Origin: Roseateles sp. YR242
GTDB lineage: Bacteria; Pseudomonadota; Gammaproteobacteria; Burkholderiales; Burkholderiaceae_C
Direction: 5' to 3'
DNA length: 64,000 nucleotides
Assembly (NCBI RefSeq): GCF_900109745.1
Contig: NZ_FOAV01000003.1
Coordinates: 124,001-188,000 of the forward strand
In this document: one piece after another, positions 26,660 to 34,746 of the stretch
Position numbering within the stretch: position 1 is the stretch's first letter
Layout: each line of letters opens with the position of its first letter
Notes under the pieces: generated by a model
Databases searched by the model: none
The model's input: the letters and a program-made list of their open reading frames with translations, nothing else
Told to the model about the DNA's origin: nothing
Program-made: the position numbers and the translations under genes

Positions 26660-28453
26660 GTGAGCAAGACAGTGACGTACAACCGCTTCGCAGTGGGGCT
26701 GGCGGCGACAGCAGCGGCAGCGGCGGCAACAGCTGTGCTGATGGCGTTCCCCGGCGTTGCAGCGGCGGACACGCTGGAGCTGGCCAGGTCCGGCCTGCGG
26801 TTGGTGGCCGCGCCATCCGGTGCGAAGAGCCTGGTGGCCAGCGAAGGAGCCGGCGAGGTGGCCGGCAAAATGACAGGCATGGCGAGGGGCGACAGCCCGG
26901 GCGAGATCAAGGCCGAGCTGCCGATGCGCGCCAAGCGCTGGGACCAGCGCCGCCTGCCAGACGGCCGCACCGTGGCACTGGTGCAGGACGCCGACTCCGG
27001 TGCGCTCCGGCTGATCGAGGCCCGGAACGGAACTTTGCTGGAGCGCCGCCAATGGGAAGGCCCTGCCTTCAACGTGGAGGCACTCTGCCTGTATCTGCCG
27101 GCGGACCAACCGCTGCTGCAGGTCTTCCTGCTGGGCGACGACGGCATGGGGGAGCAATGGCTGCTGGACGACGAGGCAGGCTCGGGTCGGTCCGCCTCCC
27201 GCGGTTCCAGCGGTTCCACCGGTGCCACGTCCAGCGCCTCCCTGCCGGCGTCGCCGGTGATGCGTCACCTGGCCACCGCGCCCGATGCCAAGGGCTGCGC
27301 CGTGCGCGACGACGAGGCCCGCCTGTACGTGGCGGAAGCCGGTGTGGGCCTGTGGGCGCAGAGCGCGGATGCGGAGCGTCATGAGCGGCAACTGGTGGCA
27401 TCGGGCCTGGCGCCTGCGGACCTGCCGCACTGGCTGGCGACCCACGCGCCGACACCGCGGCCCTCCATCCCCGTGGCGGTACCGAGTGCCCAGACCGTTC
27501 AAGTCCGTGGCGGCGGCGATGCGGCGGATGATCCCGCGATCTGGGTGAACACGCGCCAGCCGTCGGCCAGCCGCATCCTGGGCACCGACAAGAAACTCGG
27601 GCTGGCGGTCTACGACCTGCAGGGGCGCGAGACCCAGTTCCTGCCGGTGGGCCGTGTCAACAACGTGGATCTGCGCCAAGGGCTGCGTTATGAGCGCAGG
27701 GATTGGGACTTGGCGGTGGCCTCACAACGGGACCGCCGCACGGTGGTGCTGTTCCAGGTGAATGCGCAGGGCCACGTCAGCCCGGTGGCTGAGCTGCCGA
27801 CGGGGCTGGAGGACGTCTACGGGATCTGCAGCGGCCGCAATGCGTCGGGTGGCCTGGATGTCTTCGTCAACGACAAGGACGGCCGCGTGGTGCAACTGCG
27901 GGTGACGAAGGACGCCAGCCGCTGGCAGGGCCGGCAGGTCGGGCAGTTCAAACTGGACACCCAACCCGAAGGTTGTGTGGTGGACGAAGCCGGGCAGCAA
28001 CTCTTCATCGGCGAGGAGAAGCGCGGCATCTGGCGGGTGGCGCTGGAGGCCGATGGCCGCATGGGCGCGGCGAGCTTCATCCTGCCCGTGGGTGAGCTGC
28101 TGGCAGCCGATGTGGAGGGCATGGCCGTGCACCGCAGTGCCGGCGGCGCCTGGCTGGTGGTGTCCTCCCAGGGGAATGACAGCTTTGTGATGCTGAGCGC
28201 CGAGGCGCCGTATGCGGTGAAGGGACGTTTCCGCGTGGGGCTGAATGCCAGGTTCGGCATCGACGCCGTGTCGGAGACCGATGGCCTGGACGTGACATCC
28301 GCCAATCTCGGTGGTGTCTATGGCGAAGGGCTGCTGGTGGTGCAGGACGGGCACAAGCGCTGGCCCAGCGGGCGGCAGAACTTCAAGCTGGTGCCCTGGG
28401 GCGAAGTGATGCGGACGCTTGAGCGGGCTCCCGCCATTGCGGGTGTTCAATAG
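26660..28453 (+). CDS. Dual-domain beta-propeller phytase (3-phytase)
   Basis: The GTG start follows AAGGAGCGCCCC. A signal peptide (hydrophobic Ala-rich, ending GVAAAD) exports it. The C-terminal half (~residues 275-595) is a beta-propeller phytase: GGGDAADDPAIWVN, GTDKKLGLAVYDLQG, FVNDKDGRVVQ, EGCVVDEAGQQLFIGEE and DVEGMAVHRSAGG, with SETDGLDVT near the end. These include the acidic calcium/phosphate-binding residues of the family. The N-terminal ~200 residues resemble an incomplete second propeller domain (RLPDGRTVALVQDADSG, LPADQPLLQVFLLGDD), as in two-domain phytases where it boosts activity. It hydrolyses inositol hexakisphosphate outside the cytoplasm, working with the upstream receptor. 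Confidence 0.9.
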   Translation: MSKTVTYNRFAVGLAATAAAAAATAVLMAFPGVAAADTLELARSGLRLVAAPSGAKSLVASEGAGEVAGKMTGMARGDSPGEIKAELPMRAKRWDQRRLPDGRTVALVQDADSGALRLIEARNGTLLERRQWEGPAFNVEALCLYLPADQPLLQVFLLGDDGMGEQWLLDDEAGSGRSASRGSSGSTGATSSASLPASPVMRHLATAPDAKGCAVRDDEARLYVAEAGVGLWAQSADAERHERQLVASGLAPADLPHWLATHAPTPRPSIPVAVPSAQTVQVRGGGDAADDPAIWVNTRQPSASRILGTDKKLGLAVYDLQGRETQFLPVGRVNNVDLRQGLRYERRDWDLAVASQRDRRTVVLFQVNAQGHVSPVAELPTGLEDVYGICSGRNASGGLDVFVNDKDGRVVQLRVTKDASRWQGRQVGQFKLDTQPEGCVVDEAGQQLFIGEEKRGIWRVALEADGRMGAASFILPVGELLAADVEGMAVHRSAGGAWLVVSSQGNDSFVMLSAEAPYAVKGRFRVGLNARFGIDAVSETDGLDVTSANLGGVYGEGLLVVQDGHKRWPSGRQNFKLVPWGEVMRTLERAPAIAGVQ

Positions 28454-28514
28454 AGACCTGGTGGCGTCACGCAGCCCCATGCAAGGGTGTCGAGCGCCGA
28501 GGGATCGTGCCCTT

Positions 28515-29066
28515 TCAGCCCTCGGCCCGCACGCGCAGGTCGTCCCGCGCGCTCTGCGCGAGATCGGCGCCCTTGGTGCCGCCGTCCGGGAAGGCGGCGG
28601 CGCCGATCTGCAGGCGCACATGCATGATCATGCCCTCACCCACGCCGTAGGAGCCCCCCAGCGCCTGATGCAGGCGCTGGCGCACCAGCTCTGCTTCGGG
28701 CGCGCCGGCGTCATTGAGCAGCACGGCAAAGCTGCCTTCGCCCACCTGCAGCACCGCATCGGTGCCGCGCACGCGGCTGCGCAGGCGGCGCCCGACGGCC
28801 GTCATCAGGCTGGCTTGCGCGTCATACACGCCCTCAGGATCTGCGGCTTCCTCCACGGGCTCCGCTTCCAGCCACATCACGGCCAGCTTGCCGCCATAAC
28901 GGCGGCACTGCGTCAGTTGGCGGGTGATCATCAACCCGAACTCACCCACTGAATCCACACGTGGAATGGTGAGTGCTGGTGCATGGCGCGGTGGCCTGGC
29001 GATAGTGGGTTCCTGCGTGCCCCCGGCGGCCGATGCGGCCGTGGCAGTGGAACTGGACGAGTTCAT
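28515..29066 (-). CDS. Degenerate GGDEF-like domain protein
   Basis: ATG 29066 (MNSSSSTATAAS) is chosen over an upstream frame that lacks family-like sequence; the protein is then 183 residues. It has GGDEF-fold features: EFGLMITRQLTQCRRYGGKLAVMWLEAEP, RRLRSRVRGTDAVLQVGEGSFAVLL and a later IGAAAFPDGGTKGADL. The GGDEF signature is replaced by VGEGSF, so cyclase activity is unlikely. No membrane segment or other domain is attached. It converges with the phytase gene and is divergent from the ECF sigma gene, sharing a 299-bp promoter gap. Confidence 0.72.
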   Translation of the reverse strand: MNSSSSTATAASAAGGTQEPTIARPPRHAPALTIPRVDSVGEFGLMITRQLTQCRRYGGKLAVMWLEAEPVEEAADPEGVYDAQASLMTAVGRRLRSRVRGTDAVLQVGEGSFAVLLNDAGAPEAELVRQRLHQALGGSYGVGEGMIMHVRLQIGAAAFPDGGTKGADLAQSARDDLRVRAEG

Positions 29067-29365
29067 TTCGAACGACTCCGGACCGGGTACCTCGAGCCCC
29101 TGCGTACCACGCCCTCTACGCGACACACAGGGTGAGGGCACGACCTGCGTAAATTTGCAGCCCGTGTCATGCCGGCCTCCCTTGCCACATGTCCAAGCCG
29201 TGCCCTCATCTGTAAAAACGGGAACGGCGACGGCAACCCGACATCTGGTCGCATCTTTTCTTCTAGGTAGAAACCCGCAATTCGCTGCTCAGCTGTGCGG
29301 CTGGGGCGTGCAGCTCCCCCGAACAGATGTAACCAGCTCATACAAGGCCGGTAGAGTGCAGATAT

Positions 29366-29920
29366 ATGAGTGACATCACCCAACTCCTGCAGGCCGCCGG
29401 GCAAGGCGACCGCCAGGCCGCCGACCAGGTGGTCTCGCAGTTGTATGGGGAACTGCAACGGCTGGCGCGCCAGCGGATGCGGCTCTCGGGCGGGGTGACC
29501 CTGCTGGACACCACGGCGCTGGTGCATGAGGCGTGGTTGCGGCTGGCGGGTGCGCAGGCCAAGAGTTTTCCGGACCGCCGGCATTTCCTGGCCTATGCCG
29601 CACGGGTGATGCGCAACGTCGTGATCGACGTGGTGCGCGCCCGACACGCCGAACGGCGCGGCGGGGACCAAGCGGAGCTGACGCTCAACACGGCCGTCAT
29701 TGAGCTGGGTCCCCAGTCGGACGAGAACATTCTGCGCATCCATGAAGCGCTGGATGAACTGGCAGACGTGGAACCCCGTCTGGCTCAGGTGGTGGAGATG
29801 CGCTACTTTGGCGGCTTGCTGGAACAGGAAATCGCCGAAGCCCTGGGCGTGACGGAACGCACGGTGCAGCGGGATTGGCAGAAGGCCCGCCTCTTCCTGT
29901 CCATCAGCCTGAAAGGCTGA
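29366..29920 (+). CDS. ECF-type sigma factor (TIGR02999-like group)
   Basis: The 184-residue protein has sigma region 2 (VHEAWLRLAGAQ ... FLAYAARVMRNVVIDVVRARHAERR) and region 4 (VEMRYFGGLLEQEIAEALGVTERTVQRDWQKARLFL). The phrases DTTALVHEAWLRL and MRYFGGL are hallmarks of the ECF group that is encoded beside Ser/Thr kinases and has no classical anti-sigma. A kinase gene follows 145 nt downstream on the same strand. In such systems the kinase is thought to control the sigma factor by phosphorylation. No zinc-finger anti-sigma gene is present here, which fits that model. Confidence 0.9.
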   Translation: MSDITQLLQAAGQGDRQAADQVVSQLYGELQRLARQRMRLSGGVTLLDTTALVHEAWLRLAGAQAKSFPDRRHFLAYAARVMRNVVIDVVRARHAERRGGDQAELTLNTAVIELGPQSDENILRIHEALDELADVEPRLAQVVEMRYFGGLLEQEIAEALGVTERTVQRDWQKARLFLSISLKG

Positions 29921-30065
29921 GGCCGGCACACTCAGTACCCTCTGCATCACGCCCGCCGCGAGGAGTGGCGGAGGTTTCCAAAGCTCGACATCACAGGCCC
30001 GACAGAGGTCTGATTTTCTCAATGGCGCCGAAGATGGCGCCCCACAAGACGCCACCACGACGCCC

Positions 30066-32822
30066 ATGGACGCCCTGGACAAAGAACGCTGGATTGCACT
30101 GAGCCCCTTGCTGGATCAATTGCTGGACCGGGACGAGGAGGACCGGCAGCGATGGCTGGCCCAACTGCGCGCCCATGACGCGGCCACGGCCGATGAACTG
30201 GAGGCCTTGCTGGCACAAGACCTGGCCCTGAGCCAGCAGGGATTCATGGGGCGTCCGGCGGCCGAGCAATTGGGGGCGGCGGCGGAACCCACCCCGCCGG
30301 AGCCGCAGACGCCCGACCTCAAGGGGCAGTCGATCGGCCCTTACGAGCTGGAGCGCGAGCTGGGCCAGGGCGGCATGGGCGCGGTCTGGCTGGGCCGGCG
30401 GGCAGACGGCCGCTTCCAGGGTGAGGTGGCCATCAAGTTCCTGAAGGCCGGCTTGTTCGGCAAGGGGGATAACGGCCGGTTTGCGCGGGAAGGCCAGATC
30501 CTGGGGCGGCTCTCCCACCCGCACATTGCGCGGCTGCTGGATGCCGGGGTACACCAGGGCCATCAGCCGTATCTGGTGCTGGAGTATGTGAACGGGCTGC
30601 CGATCGACCGGTATTGCCACATCCACGGGTTGGACATCGAGGCGCGGATCCGTCTCTTCCTGGATGTGCTGGCGGCGGTGGCGCATGCGCATCAGCGGCT
30701 CATCCTGCATCGGGACCTGAAACCGAGCAACATCCTGGTGACGGCCGAAGGCGAGGTGAAGCTGCTGGACTTCGGCATTGCCAAGCTGATGGACGATGCC
30801 ACGCAGCCCGCAGCGGCCACCGAACTGACGCAGATGGCCGGCAGCGCGTTCACGCCGCAGTACGCAGCGCCCGAGCAGATCCAGCAGGGGGACGTGACGA
30901 CAGCGACCGATGTCTATGCCTTGGGCGTGCTGCTGTACCAGCTGCTGGGGGGGCGCCATCCGACCGCCGACGACACGCAGACGCACCTGGACCGGCTGAA
31001 GGCGGTGGTGGAGCTGGTGCCCAAACGGCTGTCCGAAGTGGCGGGGGGGCAGTTGGACCCGGTCATTGCCAGGCAGGCGAAGCTGCTGAAGGGGGATCTG
31101 GACACGATTGTCGGCAAGGCGCTGAAGAAGGCGCCAACCTCCCGGTATGCCAATGCCGACCAATTTGCGGATGATCTGCGGCGCTGGCTGGCCCATGAAC
31201 CGATCGGTGCACGGCCGGACACCCGTCTCTACGTCCTGGGTCGATTTGTGCGCCGTCACCGTCTTGCAGTCAGCATCGGGGGCTTGGCTGTGCTTAGCCT
31301 TGTCGGACTGACGACATTCAGCGTGCTGCAAGCCCATCGCGCAGCCAAAGCCGAACAGCAGGCACTGCAGCGCCGTCAACAGGCCGATGACCTGCTGAGC
31401 TTCATGCTGGGGGAACTGGCTGACAAGCTCCGGCCCATCGGCCGCCTGGAATTGCTCGACAGCGTCGGTGCAAAAGCCCTGGCTTACATGTCCGAGGGCA
31501 GTGACATTGCCGCACCCGAGCGACTGCAGAGAGCCAAGGCTTTGACAGTGTTGGGTGAGGTTCGCGTTTCGAAAAGAGACCTTGAGAACGCGCTCGCCCC
31601 CCTGCAGGCGGCCGCACGCCTGATCGATGGCGCGCCGCCGAATCAAGCGCTTCGCGACGATTGGTACAAGGCTCAGGGAACAGCAGCCTTCTGGGAAGGT
31701 CATGCCTATTGGTCCATGAGACGGTACGACCTGGCAACGACGTCATTGGATCGATATCGAACCGCAAGTCAGGCATGGCTGGATGCCGTTCCAACCAGCA
31801 AGGAAGCACTCACGGAACTCTCCTATGCACAGAATAGTCTCGGTACTCTCCGAATGGAGGTTTCGGATCTGCGCGGTGCAGCGGAGCGGTTCACGGCATC
31901 TATTGAGCTGAAACGCAAAGTGCTTGACGCACAGGACGGCCCTGGTGATCCCGCAGTACGGATCGAATTGGCAGACAGCCTCAGTTGGCTGGGGAGCATC
32001 CTGCTTTGGGAAGGCGCCCTCGACCAGTCGTCCGCAGTTTTCAAGCAGGCCGTTGAGGTCGTTTCGCAGGTGCGCAAAGGGGCGCCAGGAAATAACCAAT
32101 GGGCCTACCGCGAGGCGGTATTGCACCGATGGATGGGCGTCGTTGCAAGAAGCCGTGGTGAACTTGAAGCCGCCAAGCTTGAGTTCGAGAGTGCGGTGAG
32201 TCTGCTGGCTACTCTCAAGAACCAAGACCCAAGCAACCTGAACTGGCAGATGAATCTGCTGCATGCCGAGTCGCTACTGCTCGACGTTGAGGGAAGAAGT
32301 CTTTCACCTGATCAACGTCTGGCTCGATGGCGCTTGCTAAAAGAGCGCTCCGACGAAATCGCGCGCCACACGGGAGCGGGTGCGCAACGCCGTCGTCTTG
32401 AGCATCAGGGGTGGATCATTGTCGGGTTGGCTTCCGCATTGGCGGACACCAACAATGCCGTTGAAGCCATCGACTTGTTGGAGCAACTTGCACAACAACT
32501 GCGTACTGAACTCAATGAGCAGTCCGCGGATACGCGCTTGATAAGCGGACTGGCCGAGGTAGTCGGCAAAGAGATATCACTCCTGGGCAATGACAGGCTT
32601 CCGACTTCGATGGAAAAACGTCAGCAGATTTGTGGAGATTTAGTTGACAGAATCGGAAAAATAGATGGGCTCATAGGGGTTCATCTGCGGATTACATCGT
32701 CGTGGGTTCAGGCCCAATCTTGCCTGGGAGCGGGAGATCGAGCGGACGTGCGCCGTATGGCCGAATGGGTAGCGTCGCGCGATGCAGCGTTGACTCCATT
32801 GCCCCGAGCAACCACGAGATAA
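30066..32822 (+). CDS. Transmembrane Ser/Thr protein kinase with TPR-like sensor
   Basis: This 918-residue protein starts with a short helical segment. A complete Hanks-type kinase domain (~residues 92-375) follows: G-loop LGQGGMGAVWLG, catalytic Lys124 in VAIKF, HRDLKPSNIL (~215-224), DFGIAKL (~235) and YAAPEQ. A single membrane helix lies at ~399-420. The ~500-residue C-terminal region is helical and TPR-like (AYWSMRRYDLATTSLDRY, LELLDSVGAKALAYM) and would lie in the periplasm. From about 31,550 onward the DNA is less GC-rich with more A/T-ending codons than the kinase half. It follows the ECF sigma gene and is followed by a small unknown gene 11 nt on. Confidence 0.9.
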   Translation: MDALDKERWIALSPLLDQLLDRDEEDRQRWLAQLRAHDAATADELEALLAQDLALSQQGFMGRPAAEQLGAAAEPTPPEPQTPDLKGQSIGPYELERELGQGGMGAVWLGRRADGRFQGEVAIKFLKAGLFGKGDNGRFAREGQILGRLSHPHIARLLDAGVHQGHQPYLVLEYVNGLPIDRYCHIHGLDIEARIRLFLDVLAAVAHAHQRLILHRDLKPSNILVTAEGEVKLLDFGIAKLMDDATQPAAATELTQMAGSAFTPQYAAPEQIQQGDVTTATDVYALGVLLYQLLGGRHPTADDTQTHLDRLKAVVELVPKRLSEVAGGQLDPVIARQAKLLKGDLDTIVGKALKKAPTSRYANADQFADDLRRWLAHEPIGARPDTRLYVLGRFVRRHRLAVSIGGLAVLSLVGLTTFSVLQAHRAAKAEQQALQRRQQADDLLSFMLGELADKLRPIGRLELLDSVGAKALAYMSEGSDIAAPERLQRAKALTVLGEVRVSKRDLENALAPLQAAARLIDGAPPNQALRDDWYKAQGTAAFWEGHAYWSMRRYDLATTSLDRYRTASQAWLDAVPTSKEALTELSYAQNSLGTLRMEVSDLRGAAERFTASIELKRKVLDAQDGPGDPAVRIELADSLSWLGSILLWEGALDQSSAVFKQAVEVVSQVRKGAPGNNQWAYREAVLHRWMGVVARSRGELEAAKLEFESAVSLLATLKNQDPSNLNWQMNLLHAESLLLDVEGRSLSPDQRLARWRLLKERSDEIARHTGAGAQRRRLEHQGWIIVGLASALADTNNAVEAIDLLEQLAQQLRTELNEQSADTRLISGLAEVVGKEISLLGNDRLPTSMEKRQQICGDLVDRIGKIDGLIGVHLRITSSWVQAQSCLGAGDRADVRRMAEWVASRDAALTPLPRATTR

Positions 32823-32833
32823 AAGGAAAAATC

Positions 32834-33247
32834 ATGTCGGCAACTTTCTATGTCAGCGCCACAGTCGGACCTGATGGCAACTTCGCGAACTGCAGCTACT
32901 ACTCTGACAAGGACGGAAACTTCCCGCTTCCTGGCTCAGCGTTCAGCATCCCCAAGGACTCTGGCGCATGTGTCTTCGAAGAGACGACCAACTCGCCACT
33001 CGCACTCATTGGCGCAACGTTCAGCAATCTCGGCGGCACGCCAGTGATGAACAGCGGGAATTTCTGTCCAGCCAACGCAAGCAAGGCCATTGAGTTCACG
33101 ATGCCGACGGCATACGTCTCGACCAAGGGCGTCGTATTGCTCTTCTCGAATCGAGACGTGGTGGACAACATCTACCCGAGCAGCGACCCGCAAATCACCA
33201 ACGACGCTGCGAGTCCGCCCACCCAGGGGGCGGTCGCCACCGCCTGA
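32834..33247 (+). CDS. Small hypothetical protein downstream of the kinase
   Basis: ATG 32834 follows AAAAGGAAAAATC, a good ribosome binding site, 11 nt after the kinase stop, so it is co-transcribed with it. The 137-residue protein begins MSATFYVSATVGPDGNF. It is beta-rich, acidic, with no signal peptide, and has three cysteines (NCSYY, GACVFEE, NFCPANA). I recognise no family. The C-terminus has NIYPSSDPQITNDAA. The codon use shares the less GC-rich character of the kinase C-terminal half. Its place suggests a substrate or output of the ECF-kinase system, but nothing in the sequence proves it. Confidence 0.7.
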   Translation: MSATFYVSATVGPDGNFANCSYYSDKDGNFPLPGSAFSIPKDSGACVFEETTNSPLALIGATFSNLGGTPVMNSGNFCPANASKAIEFTMPTAYVSTKGVVLLFSNRDVVDNIYPSSDPQITNDAASPPTQGAVATA

Positions 33248-33305
33248 GGCAGTATCCGCCTCGCGTTGGGGACATGGCGGTCCCCGCTCGTCGTCTCCAT
33301 CAGTG

Positions 33306-33328
33306 CGAGGCCGCCGAGTGCGGCCTCG
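33306..33328 (+). terminator. Hairpin after the small gene, probable terminator
   Basis: A 9-bp perfect inverted repeat CGAGGCCGC / GCGGCCTCG with a 5-nt loop lies about 60 nt after the small gene stop codon. The T-run after it is weak (TGTCATT), so it may be a weak or Rho-assisted terminator. Confidence 0.5.
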
Positions 33329-33393
33329 TGTCATTGCCCACGGGCAACGCCTTCTCTCCAGAGCTGAGGCGCGCGAAGAATGGTTGAATGGTG

Positions 33394-34017
33394 TCAGCGT
33401 GCGGGCGCGGCCGAGGGAGCTGATACAACCCCGCGGGCGTCTGAGGACGGTGCCAACATGGGCAGAGCCTCTGCTGCCATGGCCCGCCCCAGCAGCTCGG
33501 AGTCCACGCGGTCCAACGCACTCCCCCGCAGCGGAAACTCGCGCTGCAGCGTATAGGCGACCGCTCCGATCCTCGGATGCGAGCCCGCTGCCTGCGGCCC
33601 CGCGATCCCCATCACCGGATAAAGACGCAACCGCGCAATCACCACGCCCGCTGCCGGATCCGCAAACAGCGCCGTCTCCAGCACCCGGGTGCAGCCCAGC
33701 CGCTTCACCTCGGCCATCAGCCGCTTGAGGTTGGCCGGCACATCGGTCGCCGCCACCGGCAGCACCATGTTGGCCACGTCCTGCCCGGCGGCCACCAGCG
33801 GCTCCCGCACCGCAAGATTGAAGCGCCCATTGGCGGTGTCCCAGTACTGGTTGCGCTCGGGTTGATCGGGGTCGTAGTTGCGCCCCTGGCCAAAGACCAG
33901 CACGCAGGCCGGTGCGGCCGTCCCGGCCAGCAACGCCAGGGCTGTGACGGCCAAGGCACGCCACGGCCGGGCTCCCTGGCAGCCCGGCACCGTGCCGACA
34001 TTGCAATGCCTCCACAT
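33394..34017 (-). CDS. Hypothetical exported protein
   Basis: The chosen start (ATG 34017, MWRHCNVGTVPG) gives 207 residues with a hydrophobic signal segment ALAVTALALLAGTAAPAC, so it is likely secreted; the Cys right after it could be a lipidation site but the fit is imperfect (TAAPAC). The mature part contains FGQGRNYDPDQPERNQYWDTANGRF and LGCTRVLETALFADP. No known family is recognised. It is transcribed divergently from the BamE-like lipoprotein gene, with 89 bp between the starts. Confidence 0.62.
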   Translation of the reverse strand: MWRHCNVGTVPGCQGARPWRALAVTALALLAGTAAPACVLVFGQGRNYDPDQPERNQYWDTANGRFNLAVREPLVAAGQDVANMVLPVAATDVPANLKRLMAEVKRLGCTRVLETALFADPAAGVVIARLRLYPVMGIAGPQAAGSHPRIGAVAYTLQREFPLRGSALDRVDSELLGRAMAAEALPMLAPSSDARGVVSAPSAAPAR

Positions 34018-34106
34018 GGCGGTGCATTGTGCGCCCGGACATGGCAGCAGGTCTTTGCCAGGCAACGCACAATCCGCCAAACAGAGGACACAACAAGGAG
34101 CAACCC

Positions 34107-34622
34107 ATGCGTGAGCTGGGAGCGGTGATGGGCGGCGCTCTGTTGGCAGCCGTCATGACAGTGGGCCTGGCCGGCTGCGCCACCCCACTGAAGGATGAAC
34201 GCCTGCGCCCCGGCGTCAGCACGGGCGCCGACATGGTCCAGTATTACGGCCAGCCCAGCCGCGTCTGGCCCGAGGCTGATGGCGGACGCACACTCGAATA
34301 TGCAACCCAACCCTTCGGCCAGACCTGCTACATGGTCCGGCTGGACGCGCAGGACCACTTCGTCAGCAGCATCGACGCCCTGGCCCCGGCCCAGCGCGAA
34401 CGCGTCCAGCCCGGCATGACCCCCGACCAGGTCACCCGCCTGCTGGGGCGAGACCGCAGCCGGGTGTTCTTCAGCAACAGCGGCGAAGACGTCTGGGACT
34501 GGAACGTGCCGCCCGACATGAACGGCTATCTGTTGCGTTTCAACGTCCATTTCAAGGACGGCGTGGTGCTGCGCACCAGCTACAGCGTGGTCTACCCGGA
34601 CAAGCGTTTCCTCTGGGATTGA
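34107..34622 (+). CDS. SmpA/BamE-like lipoprotein
   Basis: ATG 34107 follows AACAAGGAGCAACC. The 171-residue precursor has a lipobox VGLAGC with the Cys near residue 24. The mature part holds two BamE/SmpA-type motifs: LRPGVSTGADMVQYYGQPSRVW and later VQPGMTPDQVTRLLGRDRSRVF. Each is a G-M/V-(S/T)-x-x-x-V-x-x-x-x-G type helix-strand unit, so it is a tandem-repeat version of the fold. BamE itself is a single-unit protein of the outer membrane assembly machine; this is a paralogue whose role is not established. Confidence 0.75.
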   Translation: MRELGAVMGGALLAAVMTVGLAGCATPLKDERLRPGVSTGADMVQYYGQPSRVWPEADGGRTLEYATQPFGQTCYMVRLDAQDHFVSSIDALAPAQRERVQPGMTPDQVTRLLGRDRSRVFFSNSGEDVWDWNVPPDMNGYLLRFNVHFKDGVVLRTSYSVVYPDKRFLWD

Positions 34623-34746
34623 ACCCCGCCCCTCCCCCCTCGGTTGTCGCGCCCGTGTGACGAATTGAGCGCTTCTTCCCCCACAGGCGGGATCGAAGCG
34701 CCACCGGGGTTCACTACACTCCCCCTGTTCGAGGGGGAAGAAACCA

